This document shows positions 1 to 14,015 of a DNA stretch of 64,000 nt, one piece after another. Position 1 is the stretch's first letter. Every line of letters begins with the position of its first letter. The position numbers and the translations under genes are program-made. The notes under the pieces were generated by a model. The model was not told the origin of the DNA, searched no databases, and saw only the letters and a list, made by a program, of their open reading frames with translations. Origin of the DNA: Rhodococcus qingshengii (lineage in GTDB: Bacteria > Actinomycetota > Actinomycetes > Mycobacteriales > Mycobacteriaceae); NCBI RefSeq assembly GCF_021025955.1, contig NZ_JAJNCL010000006.1, positions 62,001-126,000 on the forward strand. The letters run 5' to 3'.

Positions 1-2978
<2,978 letters not shown>

Positions 2979-2982
<4 letters not shown>

Positions 2983-3800
2983 GTCACAGTTGGGGGCATC
3001 GTCTCCGGTCCGCGATCGCGGACCGGGGGCGGCTGTGCGTCGGTATCGACCCGCATCCCGCGCTTCTCGATGCGTGGGGACTGCCACGTACGGCTGAAGG
3101 TCTCGAGACTTTCGCCGAGATCTGCGTCGAGGCGTTCACCGGTGAGGTGGGGCTCGTCAAACCTCAGGTTGCGTTCTTCGAGGCCTACGGTAGCGCCGGC
3201 TTCGCCGTGTTGGAGCGGACCATTTCGGTCCTTCGCGATGCGGGAACACTTGTCGTCGCGGACGCCAAGCGTGGTGACATCGGGTCGACCATGGACGCGT
3301 ACGCGCAAGCCTGGTTGGGTGATTCGCCGTTGACCTCCGACTCGGTCACCGTCTCGCCGTACTTGGGGTTCGGGGCGCTGGCTCCCACACTCGAACTGGC
3401 AAGGCAGAACGCACGCGGGATCTTCGTGCTGGCACGAACGTCCAATCCCGAGGGTGGCGTACTTCAACAGTCGTCGGCCGACGGTGTGAGTGTGGCTCAG
3501 TCGATCGTCAACGCTGCGGTCGACGCGAACGCCGACGGACGCGACACCGTCGGACTGGTGGTCGGTGCTACTCGGGACCACGGACTGGACCTGTCCCACT
3601 TCAACGGCCCGATTCTCGCTCCGGGGCTCGGCGCGCAGGGCGCGACGGCAGCGGATCTCGCAGACATTTTCGCGGGATCGACGGAACTCCTGCTGCCGAA
3701 CACTTCCCGTGGAGTGCTCCAGCATGGTCCTTCGGTATCAGCACTTCGGGAGGCAGCAATGCGTGACCGAGACGAGATCGAAGCCGCATTGGCGAACTGA
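2979..3800 (+). CDS. pyrF: Orotidine 5'-phosphate decarboxylase
   Basis: Catalyses the last step of UMP synthesis, decarboxylation of OMP. The protein is 273 residues, typical of the longer mycobacterial-type PyrF. The catalytic [15 protein letters not shown] motif is present after the substrate-binding VGIDPHP start region. A GTG start at 2979 overlaps the carB stop (GTGA); an upstream in-frame extension exists but would run deep into carB, so 2979 is preferred. Operon partner of carB; the next gene starts three bases after its stop. Confidence 0.95.
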
Positions 3801-3803
3801 TCC

Positions 3804-5057
3804 GTGAGTGACCTCGAGGCTCGTTCGAGCGGTGGGACCCGGTGGTACCGTCCGTCGGTGAATCGTTGGTGGCGGATCGGACTTCTCATCGCGGCGTGTG
3901 CGCTGCTGGCCACCGGGTTCCAATCCGTCACCGGCGTGCACGGCGACGATCTCGCCGTGTACCGGACGGCGGGTCAAGCCGTCCTCGACGGCTCGAACCT
4001 GTACGACGAGTCGTTCAACGCGAGATTGCCGTTCACGTATCCGCCCTTCGCTGCGCTCGTCGCGGTTCCCGTCGCCTTGGGTTCCTGGGGTGCGGTCCAG
4101 TGGGGATGGAGTTTTGTCAGCCTTCTGATGCTGGCAGCGATCATCGTGCTCAGCTATCGCGAAGTCCCGTTCACACGTAGGCGGCCAGTAGTCGTCTACG
4201 TGGGTTTCCTGGTCCTGTGGACGGCGGCATCGCCAATTTCCGATCACCTCGGGTACGGGCAGGTCGGGTTGTTCCTGACACTCCTGTGCCTGATCGACGT
4301 GCTGGCTCGGCCACGGTGGATTCCCGAAGGTGTGCTGGTGGGGATCGCCGGGGCGGTCAAACTGGTGCCACTCGTCTACATCGGCTACTACGTGATCACC
4401 GGGCGTTGGAAAGCAGTTGCGGGCGGCCTCGCCGGATTCCTGGGCGCCACGGCGCTCGGCTTTGCCGTTCTCCCACGCCAGACGATCGACTACTTCGGTG
4501 ACATCGCCTCACTCTCGGGGCGCGTCGCGGTCGGTGACCCGTCCGTGTTCGGCAACCAGTCCGTGCGCGGAATGGCCTTGCGGCTACTTCCCGAGGGCCT
4601 GGTGGGTCCCGCATGGCTCTTCGCCTGTGCAGTGTTGGGTGTCCTCGGAATTGTCGCAACGCGGCGTGCTCAGCGCCTGCGGGGTGATCTTGCCGGTTTC
4701 ACGGTGGTGGCCCTGCTGGCGGCGATCGTGACCCCCATTGCCTGGACCCACCACTTCGTGTGGTTGGTGCCTGCGGTGGGCGTGCTCCTCGTACCGATCA
4801 AGTCGGGGGTGGGGGAGGGCACTCGATCGGTGCCCGTGTGGTCCTGGATCGCAATCGCCCTCACCGCTGCCGTCGTGCTGTTTCGGCTTCCTCGCGTCGG
4901 CGCGGACATGGATGTCCCGGCCTTCGGCTTCGTACTGGAGAATTCGTTGCTCTGGGCGAGCCTCGCGGTGGTTCTCGCTCTGGCTGCCCCCGGCGCGAGC
5001 CGCACCGAACCCGAGACGGTCGACGCCGACGATCCGAAATCGTCGCTGCAGACCTGA
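3804..5057 (+). CDS. GT87/DUF2029-type polyprenol-phosphate-mannose glycosyltransferase
   Basis: A 417-residue polytopic membrane protein with about ten hydrophobic segments beginning near residue 25. An early acidic motif (HGDDLAVYRTAGQAVL, near residue 50) and LPFTYPPFAAL are typical of the DUF2029/GT87 family, which transfers mannose or arabinose from polyprenyl-phosphate donors outside the membrane during phosphatidylinositol mannoside, lipomannan or arabinan assembly. Which acceptor it uses cannot be read from the sequence. GTG start three bases after pyrF. In M. tuberculosis this position between pyrF and mihF is, as I recall, occupied by PE/PPE genes instead. Confidence 0.85.
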   Translation: MSDLEARSSGGTRWYRPSVNRWWRIGLLIAACALLATGFQSVTGVHGDDLAVYRTAGQAVLDGSNLYDESFNARLPFTYPPFAALVAVPVALGSWGAVQWGWSFVSLLMLAAIIVLSYREVPFTRRRPVVVYVGFLVLWTAASPISDHLGYGQVGLFLTLLCLIDVLARPRWIPEGVLVGIAGAVKLVPLVYIGYYVITGRWKAVAGGLAGFLGATALGFAVLPRQTIDYFGDIASLSGRVAVGDPSVFGNQSVRGMALRLLPEGLVGPAWLFACAVLGVLGIVATRRAQRLRGDLAGFTVVALLAAIVTPIAWTHHFVWLVPAVGVLLVPIKSGVGEGTRSVPVWSWIAIALTAAVVLFRLPRVGADMDVPAFGFVLENSLLWASLAVVLALAAPGASRTEPETVDADDPKSSLQT

Positions 5058-5426
5058 AAACAGGCCGCGACACGCGCATAGGCGCCGAAAATGCTCGAAA
5101 ATTTTGAATGTGTCGGCGACCACGTTCATTCCCGCAGGTAACGATTTCGCACACATGCACGGGGCGGCCGTGCCGCAATTGTCGAAATACTTTGTGTTAC
5201 AGTCTATTTCGGTACGGTACGCACGTTCATGTTGCGCCGAATCCGTCTCGATCTCACCGAAAATGGCGACGATCCGTGACATCGATTCGTCGCGCATAAC
5301 CCACCGCGATCCGCATCGGACCGCGGGGGGTGGGTTAGCAATTCCCGCCAGGCGTGAGTACGGTCGCTATCGCTGCTGGTTATCAGCGGAATAGACAAAA
5401 TTTGCACACGACGAGACGGAGGAACC
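5058..5426. other. Intergenic leader of mihF
   Basis: 369 bases without a supportable gene, locally richer in A+T around 5090-5230. It holds a long imperfect hairpin at 5297-5337 and a purine-rich ribosome site (acggaggaacc) just before the mihF GTG. The region must contain the mihF promoter, but I could not fix a convincing -35/-10 pair. Confidence 0.6.
5297..5337 (+). promoter_or_regulatory. Long hairpin in the mihF leader
   Basis: TAACCCACC (5297-5305) pairs with GGTGGGTTA (5329-5337). Directly inside, GCGATCC (5306-5312) pairs with GGACCGC (5318-5324) with one mismatch, leaving loop GCATC and a GGGG bulge at 5325-5328. It ends 90 bases before the mihF start and has no T-run, so a leader structure or an upstream terminator are both possible. 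Confidence 0.5.
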
Positions 5427-5747
5427 GTGGCCCTTCCCCAGTTGACTGATGAGCAGCGCGCTGCTGCTTTGGAGAAGGCAGCTGCTGCCCGCAAGGCCAG
5501 GGCTGAGCTCAAGGAGCGCCTGAAGCGTGGCGGCACCGACCTCAAGCAGGTCCTCAAGGACGCCGAAGACAACGAAATCTTGGGCAAGATGAAGGTTTCG
5601 GCACTGCTCGAGGCACTGCCCAAGGTGGGCAAGGTCAAGGCTCAGGAGATCATGACCGAGCTGGAGATTGCACCGACCCGTCGCCTTCGTGGCCTCGGTG
5701 ATCGGCAGCGCAAGGCTCTGCTCACCAAGTTCGACTTCGAGGCCTGA
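5427..5747 (+). CDS. mihF: Actinobacterial integration host factor (mIHF)
   Basis: Small nucleoid-associated DNA-binding protein, 106 residues, essentially colinear with mycobacterial mIHF as I remember it (MALPQLTDEQRAAALEKAAAAR at the start, KMKVSALLEALPKVGKVKA in the middle, RRLRGLGDRQRKALL near the end). The family binds and bends DNA through an H2TH/S13-like fold and an N-terminal helix; it supports phage integration and nucleoid organisation. GTG start with GGAGG seven bases upstream. Next to gmk, as in other actinomycetes. Confidence 0.97.
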   Translation: MALPQLTDEQRAAALEKAAAARKARAELKERLKRGGTDLKQVLKDAEDNEILGKMKVSALLEALPKVGKVKAQEIMTELEIAPTRRLRGLGDRQRKALLTKFDFEA

Positions 5748-5756
5748 GCCGACAAG

Positions 5757-5780
5757 TGATTGCTGACGCAACAGTGTCTG

Positions 5781-5803
<23 letters not shown>
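5757..5803 (+). repeat. 22-base direct repeat, period 25, over the gmk start
   Basis: Two identical 22-base copies at 5757-5778 and 5782-5803, each running from TGATTGCTGAC through GCAACAGTGTC, are separated by TGA. The junction creates the ATG at 5781. The upstream copy reads as GTG (5756) plus ten codons and a TGA at 5789-5791 in another frame. Confidence 0.95.
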
Positions 5804-8073
<2,270 letters not shown>

Positions 8074-8261
8074 CGACTCGCGCCCGGTGGTGAGAGTTAC
8101 CCCACGATAATCGGGTGAGTGCAAGGGTGTTGCGCAGGCGGTCCAACCGTTATCGTCGGCTCAGCCCCCAGCTAACAAAGCATGACAAAACGGTCACCGA
8201 ACGGTGATTCGGATACTTCAATAAGCTGTAGTCAAGAACTCAGTCGTCGAGAGGGAGATCT

Positions 8262-9476
8262 GTGAGCAAGTCCGGCAGTCGGCTATTCACCAGCGAGTCC
8301 GTCACCGAGGGGCACCCGGACAAGATCTGTGACGCGATCAGCGACTCGATCCTCGACGCGCTGCTCACCCAGGACCCGCGCGCCCGCGTGGCCGTCGAAA
8401 CGCTGGTCACCACCGGCCAGGTTCACGTAGCCGGCGAGGTCACCACCACTGCGTACGCGGATATCCCGAAGATCGTGCGCGATACGGTCCTCGAGATCGG
8501 CTACGACAGCTCCGCGAAGGGTTTCGACGGAAACTCGTGCGGCGTGAACGTCGCGATCGGCGCCCAGTCACCCGAGATCGCACAGGGTGTCGATCACTCG
8601 CACGAGGCTCGCGTCGACGGAATCAGTGACGACGAGATCGACCGTCAGGGTGCCGGCGACCAGGGCCTGATGTTCGGCTACGCCACCACCGACACTCCGG
8701 AACTGATGCCGCTGCCCATCGCGCTGGCGCATCGTCTGTCCCGCCGGTTGACCGAGGTCCGCAAGTCCGGGGTGCTGCCGTACTTGCGCCCGGACGGTAA
8801 GACCCAGGTCACCATCGAGTACGACGGCGACAAGGCCGTTCGTCTCGACACCGTGGTCATCTCCACCCAGCATGCAGCGGACATCGACCTCGACAACCTG
8901 CTGACGCCGGACCTTCGCGAGAAGGTACTGCACTCGGTGCTGACCGACGTGAACCTCACCGACCTGGACACCTCTGACGTTCGTCTTCTGGTCAACCCGA
9001 CGGGCAAGTTCGTCCTCGGTGGCCCGATGGGTGATGCCGGCTTGACCGGTCGCAAGATCATCGTCGACACGTACGGCGGAATGGCTCGTCACGGCGGCGG
9101 CGCATTCTCCGGCAAGGATCCGTCAAAGGTCGACCGCAGCGCTGCCTACGCTATGCGCTGGGTCGCGAAGAATGCGGTTGCCGCAGGTCTGGCCGATCGC
9201 ATCGAGGTTCAGGTCGCCTACGCCATCGGCAAGGCAGCCCCGGTCGGACTCTTCGTCGAAACCTTCGGCACCGAGAAGACCGATCCGGCACGGATCCAGA
9301 AGGCGATCACCGAGATCTTCGACCTGCGTCCGGGAGCGATCATCCGCGACCTCGACCTGCTGCGTCCGATCTACGCGCAGACGGCGGCGTACGGTCACTT
9401 CGGTCGCACCGACATCGAGCTCCCGTGGGAGAGCACGGATCGTGCCGACAAGCTGCGTAGCGCAGCTGGTCTCTGA
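8262..9476 (+). CDS. metK: S-adenosylmethionine synthase
   Basis: Makes S-adenosylmethionine from methionine and ATP. 404 residues with the hallmark motifs: [16 protein letters not shown] near residue 17, [12 protein letters not shown] near 130, and [16 protein letters not shown] near 275. GTG start with GAGAGGGAGA upstream. The 188 bases before it hold no obvious riboswitch; it has its own leader and ends 25 bases before priA. Confidence 0.97.
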   Translation: MSKSGSRLFTSESVTEGHPDKICDAISDSILDALLTQDPRARVAVETLVTTGQVHVAGEVTTTAYADIPKIVRDTVLEIGYDSSAKGFDGNSCGVNVAIGAQSPEIAQGVDHSHEARVDGISDDEIDRQGAGDQGLMFGYATTDTPELMPLPIALAHRLSRRLTEVRKSGVLPYLRPDGKTQVTIEYDGDKAVRLDTVVISTQHAADIDLDNLLTPDLREKVLHSVLTDVNLTDLDTSDVRLLVNPTGKFVLGGPMGDAGLTGRKIIVDTYGGMARHGGGAFSGKDPSKVDRSAAYAMRWVAKNAVAAGLADRIEVQVAYAIGKAAPVGLFVETFGTEKTDPARIQKAITEIFDLRPGAIIRDLDLLRPIYAQTAAYGHFGRTDIELPWESTDRADKLRSAAGL

Positions 9477-9501
9477 TCACTGACGTACAGACGGGGCGCG
9501 G

Positions 9502-11520
9502 GTGGGCGCGGAAAGAGTAGCGGCAGAAGTCGATCCGGTCGCCCGGGTGCTGCCGATGCTCCCGCTCGCTCACCTCGACCGTGAATTCGACTACCTCGTT
9601 CCTCGTGAACTCGAAGCGGATGCGCAGCCCGGAGTCCGGGTGCGTATCCGCTTCGCTGGTCGGTTGGTGGACGGCTTCATCGTCTCGCGCGAGGCAACCA
9701 GTGACCACCAGGGGAAGTTCGGCTGGCTCGAACGCGTCATCTCGTCCGAACGGGTCCTGACGGCCGAAATCGCGCAGGTCGTCGATCGCGTGGCCGAACG
9801 CTACGCCGGAACCCGTGCCGATGTTCTCCGCTTGGCGGTACCGCCGCGCCACGCGAAGGTCGAAGCCGAAGTGTGGGAGCCTGCGGAGCCGCCGTCTGCT
9901 CCAGAACCGATCGAACATGGTTGGTATCTCTACAGATTCGGTGACGCATTCCTGACCGCGATTCGCGAATCGAAAAGTCCGCGCGCAGTCTGGCAGGCGT
10001 TGCCCGGCGAAAACTGGCCCTTGCGTCTGGCCGAACTCGCCGGCGCAGTAGCGGCAAGCGGGAAATCCGCGATTCTTGTTGTGCCCGACCAACGCGACCT
10101 GGACCGCGTACTCGCCGCATGCACCGAACTCTCCGGAGCTGATGCCGTGGTGGGTCTGTCCGCGGGATTGGGACCAGCCATGCGATACCGAAAGTGGCTC
10201 GCTGCACTGCGCGGGACCGCCCGGATCGTTGTCGGCACGCGGAGCGCTGTTTTCGCGCCGACACCCGAGACCGGTCTGGTTGTCGTCTGGGACGACGGCG
10301 ACGACAATCTCTCCGAGCCGCGGTCGCCGTATCCACATGCCCGTGAAGTTGCCGTCCTGCGTGGCTACGTCGCCGGGTGCGCCGTGGTGATCGGTGGGTT
10401 CTCACGAACCGCAGAAGCCCAGGTTCTCGTCGATTCGGGATGGGCGCACGATCTGGTCGCCACGCGGGACGTCGTTCGGGCCCACGCACCCAAGATCACG
10501 GCGCTGGCCGACAGCGATCAAGCCTTGGCCCGCGATCCGGGAGCAAGAGCGGCTCGGTTGCCCGCCATTGCATTCGCGGCTGCCCGGCGCGCCCTCGGCG
10601 AGGGCAACGGAGTCCTGGTGCAGGTACCGCGCCGGGGGTACGTACCGACCTTGGCCTGCGGAAAGTGCCGTGCCCCGGCACGGTGCCGTCGGTGCAACGG
10701 TCCACTGGCGCTTCCCGCTGCGGCTGGTCCGGACGGCGCCGGGACCCCGGCGTGCCGCTGGTGCGGGGTTGCCGATGCCGCCTACCGATGTCATGCGTGT
10801 GGCGCGAAAGCATTGCGGGCGGTCGTGGTCGGTGCCGGCCGAACCGCCGAAGAGCTCGGGCGGGCATTTCCCGGAGTGAAAGTCGTACTGTCCGGGGGCG
10901 GTGATGTGGTCAAGGAATTGCCGCACGGGCCCGTGTTGGTGGTGTCGACGGTCGGTGCGGAGCCGGTGATGACGGGCGGCTACGGCGCAGCGCTTCTGCT
11001 CGACGGCTGGGCGTTGCTCGGTCGGCCGGACCTTCGCGCCGCCGAGGAAACACTCAGACGCTGGATGTCGGCTGCTGCCATGGTGATTCCGCTGGCCGAA
11101 GGCGGGGAAGTTGTGGTTGTCGCGGACTCGGGTATCCCGACGGTGCAGGCATTGGTCCGGTGGGATCCGGTGGGACACGCACAGTCCCAATTCGAGGAGC
11201 GAGACGAGGTCGGCTTTCCTCCGGCCGTGCACATGGCTGCGATCGACGGCGGATCCGCTGCGATCGCGGAGCTGGTGGAGTCGGCTGAACTACCGGCGAG
11301 TGCTGTGCTTCTTGGCCCAGTGGAATTGCCTGCGGGGGAGCGGCTTCCGTATTCCGGCGAGGACGAGAGTGGTGTCGCGCCGGAGCGAATGCTGGTCCGC
11401 GTCCCACGTAAGGACGGTCGCGGCCTTGCGGATGCTCTGGCACATGCGCGTGCCGCGCGCAGTGCGCGGAAGTCTTCGGGTCCGGTCCGCATTCAGATCG
11501 ATCCGCGCCGCATCGGCTGA
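9502..11520 (+). CDS. priA: PriA-like primosomal protein, helicase motifs degenerate
   Basis: 672 residues with PriA architecture: an N-terminal DNA-binding domain (LDREFDYLVPRELEADAQPGVRVRIRF in part), a helicase-like core, and a double zinc module with eight cysteines (CGKC, CRRC, CRWC, CHAC, about residues 390-435). The ATPase motifs are eroded: the Walker A place reads AVAASGKSAILVVPDQ without GxGKT, and the DEEH box reads WDDGDD. This is known for actinobacterial PriA, which may act as a loader or scaffold rather than a helicase. GTG start chosen by length and the 25-base gap to metK. Confidence 0.9.
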   Translation: MGAERVAAEVDPVARVLPMLPLAHLDREFDYLVPRELEADAQPGVRVRIRFAGRLVDGFIVSREATSDHQGKFGWLERVISSERVLTAEIAQVVDRVAERYAGTRADVLRLAVPPRHAKVEAEVWEPAEPPSAPEPIEHGWYLYRFGDAFLTAIRESKSPRAVWQALPGENWPLRLAELAGAVAASGKSAILVVPDQRDLDRVLAACTELSGADAVVGLSAGLGPAMRYRKWLAALRGTARIVVGTRSAVFAPTPETGLVVVWDDGDDNLSEPRSPYPHAREVAVLRGYVAGCAVVIGGFSRTAEAQVLVDSGWAHDLVATRDVVRAHAPKITALADSDQALARDPGARAARLPAIAFAAARRALGEGNGVLVQVPRRGYVPTLACGKCRAPARCRRCNGPLALPAAAGPDGAGTPACRWCGVADAAYRCHACGAKALRAVVVGAGRTAEELGRAFPGVKVVLSGGGDVVKELPHGPVLVVSTVGAEPVMTGGYGAALLLDGWALLGRPDLRAAEETLRRWMSAAAMVIPLAEGGEVVVVADSGIPTVQALVRWDPVGHAQSQFEERDEVGFPPAVHMAAIDGGSAAIAELVESAELPASAVLLGPVELPAGERLPYSGEDESGVAPERMLVRVPRKDGRGLADALAHARAARSARKSSGPVRIQIDPRRIG

Positions 11521-11578
11521 GTGTCGCGTGAGCAGGTGCGTGCTTGCGCGTACCGATAATCTTGCGAACTCCGGTATG

Positions 11579-11608
11579 ACGATATATCGTCGAACTATCA
11601 ACGATAGT
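11579..11608 (+). promoter_or_regulatory. Probable PadR operator / promoter
   Basis: ACGATATATCGT (11579-11590) is a perfect 12-base palindrome; ACTATC (11594-11599) and GATAGT (11603-11608) form a second inverted repeat three bases apart. Both sit 16-45 bases before the ATG of the PadR gene. ATAT-rich dyads are typical PadR sites, so autoregulation is likely. Confidence 0.6.
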
Positions 11609-11623
11609 GATGGAGGTTTGACG

Positions 11624-12379
11624 ATGGATGCAAGTTTCCCGAACGAGGGGATGTTCGGCCGTCGAGGCTTTTTCGGCGCTTTCGGACGTGAGCAGCGGCC
11701 GCCCTTTGTGATGTGGGTGCCGACGGACGATGGCGCGCCGGATGGCGCTCCCCGCGAGCACGACGGCGGGCGTCGTGGTCGACCGCACGAGCGTCCGGGC
11801 TTCGGCGACATGCCACGCAGAGGCCACCGACGAGGGCGATTCGGTCCCGACGGCGGACCCGGCCCCGGCTTCGGTCCGGGCGCACAGTTCGGTCGCGGGC
11901 GAGGACGTGGTGGCCGCGGCCGTCGCGGAGACGTGCGCGCCGCGATTCTGCTCTTGATCGCCGAAGAGCCGATGCACGGCTACGAATTGATTCAACAGAT
12001 CGTCGAGCGCAGTGGCGGCGTCTGGAAGCCGAGTCCGGGCTCCATCTATCCCGCCCTGTCCCAACTCGAGGACGAAGGTCTGGTGATCATCGAAAAGGTC
12101 GCCGGTCGCAAGACAGCCAAGCTGACCGAAGAAGGGGTTGCGTACGTCGAGGAGCATCGCGCCGATCTCGGGGCGCCGTGGGATGACGTTCGTCTCAGCG
12201 TGGGGGAGCCTGAGCAGGACCTTCGCGAACTGATCGGCCAGTTGATGGGCGCGGCCGGTCAAGTGGCCGCCGTAGGCACGCCCGCGCAGGTCAAGGCCGC
12301 AGCCGACGTGCTGGTCGAGGCACGCAAATCGTTGTACCGAGTGCTCGCCGGTGACGATGCCGGTGAAGGCGGCAATTGA
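11624..12379 (+). CDS. PadR-family transcriptional regulator with Gly/Arg-rich N-terminus
   Basis: 251 residues. The C-terminal half is a PadR winged helix (from RGDVRAAILLLIAEEPMHGYEL at about residue 103, then PSPGSIYPALSQLEDEGL and KLTEEG) with a helical dimerisation tail. The first ~100 residues are low complexity, rich in Gly, Arg, Pro and Phe (GFGPGAQFGRGRGRGGRGRRG), likely disordered. ATG 11624 is chosen because GGAGG lies eight bases upstream and a dyad operator precedes it; longer in-frame openings run into priA. PadR proteins are usually repressors of neighbouring transporters or enzymes; the obvious candidate target is itself or the lipase that follows. Confidence 0.88.
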   Translation: MDASFPNEGMFGRRGFFGAFGREQRPPFVMWVPTDDGAPDGAPREHDGGRRGRPHERPGFGDMPRRGHRRGRFGPDGGPGPGFGPGAQFGRGRGRGGRGRRGDVRAAILLLIAEEPMHGYELIQQIVERSGGVWKPSPGSIYPALSQLEDEGLVIIEKVAGRKTAKLTEEGVAYVEEHRADLGAPWDDVRLSVGEPEQDLRELIGQLMGAAGQVAAVGTPAQVKAAADVLVEARKSLYRVLAGDDAGEGGN

Positions 12380-12387
12380 GACGCCAG

Positions 12388-12410
12388 ATACCTACTGTTC
12401 GGTAGGGTAT
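12388..12410 (+). promoter_or_regulatory. Imperfect dyad before the lipase gene
   Basis: ATACCTAC (12388-12395) and GTAGGGTAT (12402-12410) form an eight-pair inverted repeat with one bulged G around a TGTTCG centre, 64 bases before the lipase ATG. It could be a repressor site or part of a weak attenuator. Confidence 0.35.
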
Positions 12411-12473
12411 GCGCCCCGAACTTTCTGGTGTTACGGTCAGCTCCCTCGTAGGATCAGAGCAGGAGCAGGAGCA

Positions 12474-13493
12474 ATGTCTGGCGTCAAACGGTCTGTGGGA
12501 CTGACATTTTCGGTAGCAGTGGCGCTGCTGATCGGAGCACCGCCCGCGATATCGGCTGCCGCACCGGCGCTCCCGTCCTCGAGTGCCGATGCGATGGACG
12601 TTCCCCTCGACATCGGCCCAGGCCAGGTGTCCCGTTCCGTAGCCACCGCATTCGCGCATGCTCATCCCGGATCTGCCCCTGCCGGGTCGAACGATTTCGG
12701 ATGTGCGCCCTCCGCAGCGCATCCCCGGCCGGTTGTGCTCGCCCACGGGACCGACACCGAGGCGTACGCGGATTGGGCGGCTCTGTCACCCGCACTCGCC
12801 GAGGACGGATACTGCGTATTCGCCCTCAACTACGGCGGTGCGATCAAAGAAGACGACGGGGACGTCGCACATGAGACGTACGGCGTCGGCGACATAGTCG
12901 GTAGTGCCACCGCGTTCGGTTCCTTCGTCGATCAGGTGCTGACCGCGACGGGCGCGGACAAGGTCGACGTCATCGGCTATTCGCAAGGCGCGACGGTGAC
13001 GCGGTACTACGTCAACAAGATGGGCGGGGACGCCTACGTCGATCATTGGGTCGGTTTGGCTTCGCCGACCTACGGCGGGGTGATGTTCGGGTTGGTTCCG
13101 ATCGTCCGCGCGATCCCCGGTGGAGAAGACTTCGTCGAAGAAGTCTTCTCCCGAGCTGTCCGCGAGCAGATGCAGGGTTCCGATACATTGAACGCGCTCA
13201 ACGACGGCGGTGACACCGTACCCGGTGTGCGCTACACGACAATCGGGTCGACTGTCGACGAGATGATCCAGCCGTCTTCGAACATCGCACTGCGGAACGC
13301 CGGTACGGAGAACATCGTTCTCCAGGATCTGTGCCCGTCGAACCTGACCGGTCATTTCCGCATGCCGTACGACCCCTACGTGATCGACGTCATCCGGACG
13401 GTTCTGGATCCCGATGCCGAGCGGCACGCTTCGTGTAGCGCGGTGCCGCTCGGCACGGATATTCCTCGAGTGGTCATCGACGCCAATTCGTGA
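12474..13493 (+). CDS. Secreted lipase/esterase, alpha/beta-hydrolase (class 2 lipase type)
   Basis: 339 residues. The N-terminus is a Sec signal peptide: basic MSGVKRS, hydrophobic core to about residue 22, then AISAAAPA cleavage region. The mature part has VVLAHGTD (oxyanion region) and the nucleophile elbow GYSQG with Ser170; Asp and His of the triad are probably around DPY and LTGHF near residues 300 (NLTGHFRMPYDP). Cysteines may form disulfides. This matches extracellular triacylglycerol lipases of PF01674 type. Substrate unknown. ATG with AGGAGCAGGAGC upstream. A short weak hairpin (13497-13511) lies after it, shared with the convergent small gene. Confidence 0.87.
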   Translation: MSGVKRSVGLTFSVAVALLIGAPPAISAAAPALPSSSADAMDVPLDIGPGQVSRSVATAFAHAHPGSAPAGSNDFGCAPSAAHPRPVVLAHGTDTEAYADWAALSPALAEDGYCVFALNYGGAIKEDDGDVAHETYGVGDIVGSATAFGSFVDQVLTATGADKVDVIGYSQGATVTRYYVNKMGGDAYVDHWVGLASPTYGGVMFGLVPIVRAIPGGEDFVEEVFSRAVREQMQGSDTLNALNDGGDTVPGVRYTTIGSTVDEMIQPSSNIALRNAGTENIVLQDLCPSNLTGHFRMPYDPYVIDVIRTVLDPDAERHASCSAVPLGTDIPRVVIDANS

Positions 13494-13520
13494 GCGCCGA
13501 AATCACTTCGGTCAGGATCC

Positions 13521-13727
13521 TTACTCGGCGAGCTTGGCAGTGGCCTGAGCCCACAGGAAGAACTTGTTGGTTCCCAGATCGCGGACCGTCTTGATGTTGA
13601 ACGCTGCCTTCAAATGTTCTGCGTCCGAATCGCTTACGCCGTTGAGTGCCGCGACCGGGGCGTCCGCCAATTCTTCGACGGACTTTCCCGCGTAGGCCTT
13701 GTCGAACTTACTGTCGATGCCTGCCAT
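13521..13727 (-). CDS. Small conserved protein, helix-hairpin-helix-like
   Basis: 68 residues, starting MAGIDSKFDKAYAGKSVEEL. The middle segment (LNGVSDSDAEHLKAAFNIKTVRDLG) resembles short helix-hairpin-helix repeats that follow 'aLxGVs..da..L..af.I.Tv.dLg', and the end (KFFLWAQATAKLAE) is a helix. Similar stand-alone small proteins occur in actinobacteria and cyanobacteria without a known role. It is convergent with the lipase and divergent from fmt. A purine-rich AGGAAC site precedes the ATG. A DNA or nucleic-acid role is only a guess from the fold resemblance. Confidence 0.75.
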   Translation of the reverse strand: MAGIDSKFDKAYAGKSVEELADAPVAALNGVSDSDAEHLKAAFNIKTVRDLGTNKFFLWAQATAKLAE

Positions 13728-14015
13728 CTAAGTTCCTCCGTGTGATCGGTGTTTCCCGTATCAGCCTCCGCCGAGTGGCGACGACAGAAACAGTCAATAC
13801 CGACGACCGGTGAATCTGCAGGGTTCTGATCAAAGAAATTCTCGAGAAACTGATGCGGTGTGGCGGGAGGTAGGTCGCAGCTCGTGCAGTCCTTAGACTG
13901 ACAGTTCCATCCACCGACACATCTGGGAGCATTTTCGTGAGTTGCAGTCCACCGCGTTCGACAGGCCGATCGGCTGATCAGAGTCCGAAGAGCCCACCGA
14001 AACGGGAGAGCTGAC

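Noticed and set aside
8074-8261. SAM riboswitch before metK
   Set aside because: No convincing conserved pairing pattern seen in the 188 bases.
10030-10080. ASGKS in PriA as a Walker A motif
   Set aside because: It lacks the preceding GxxG and the DEEH partner; treated as degenerate.
13494-13520. Terminator between the lipase and the small protein
   Set aside because: CCGAA/TTCGG is only five pairs with no T-run; too weak to list.
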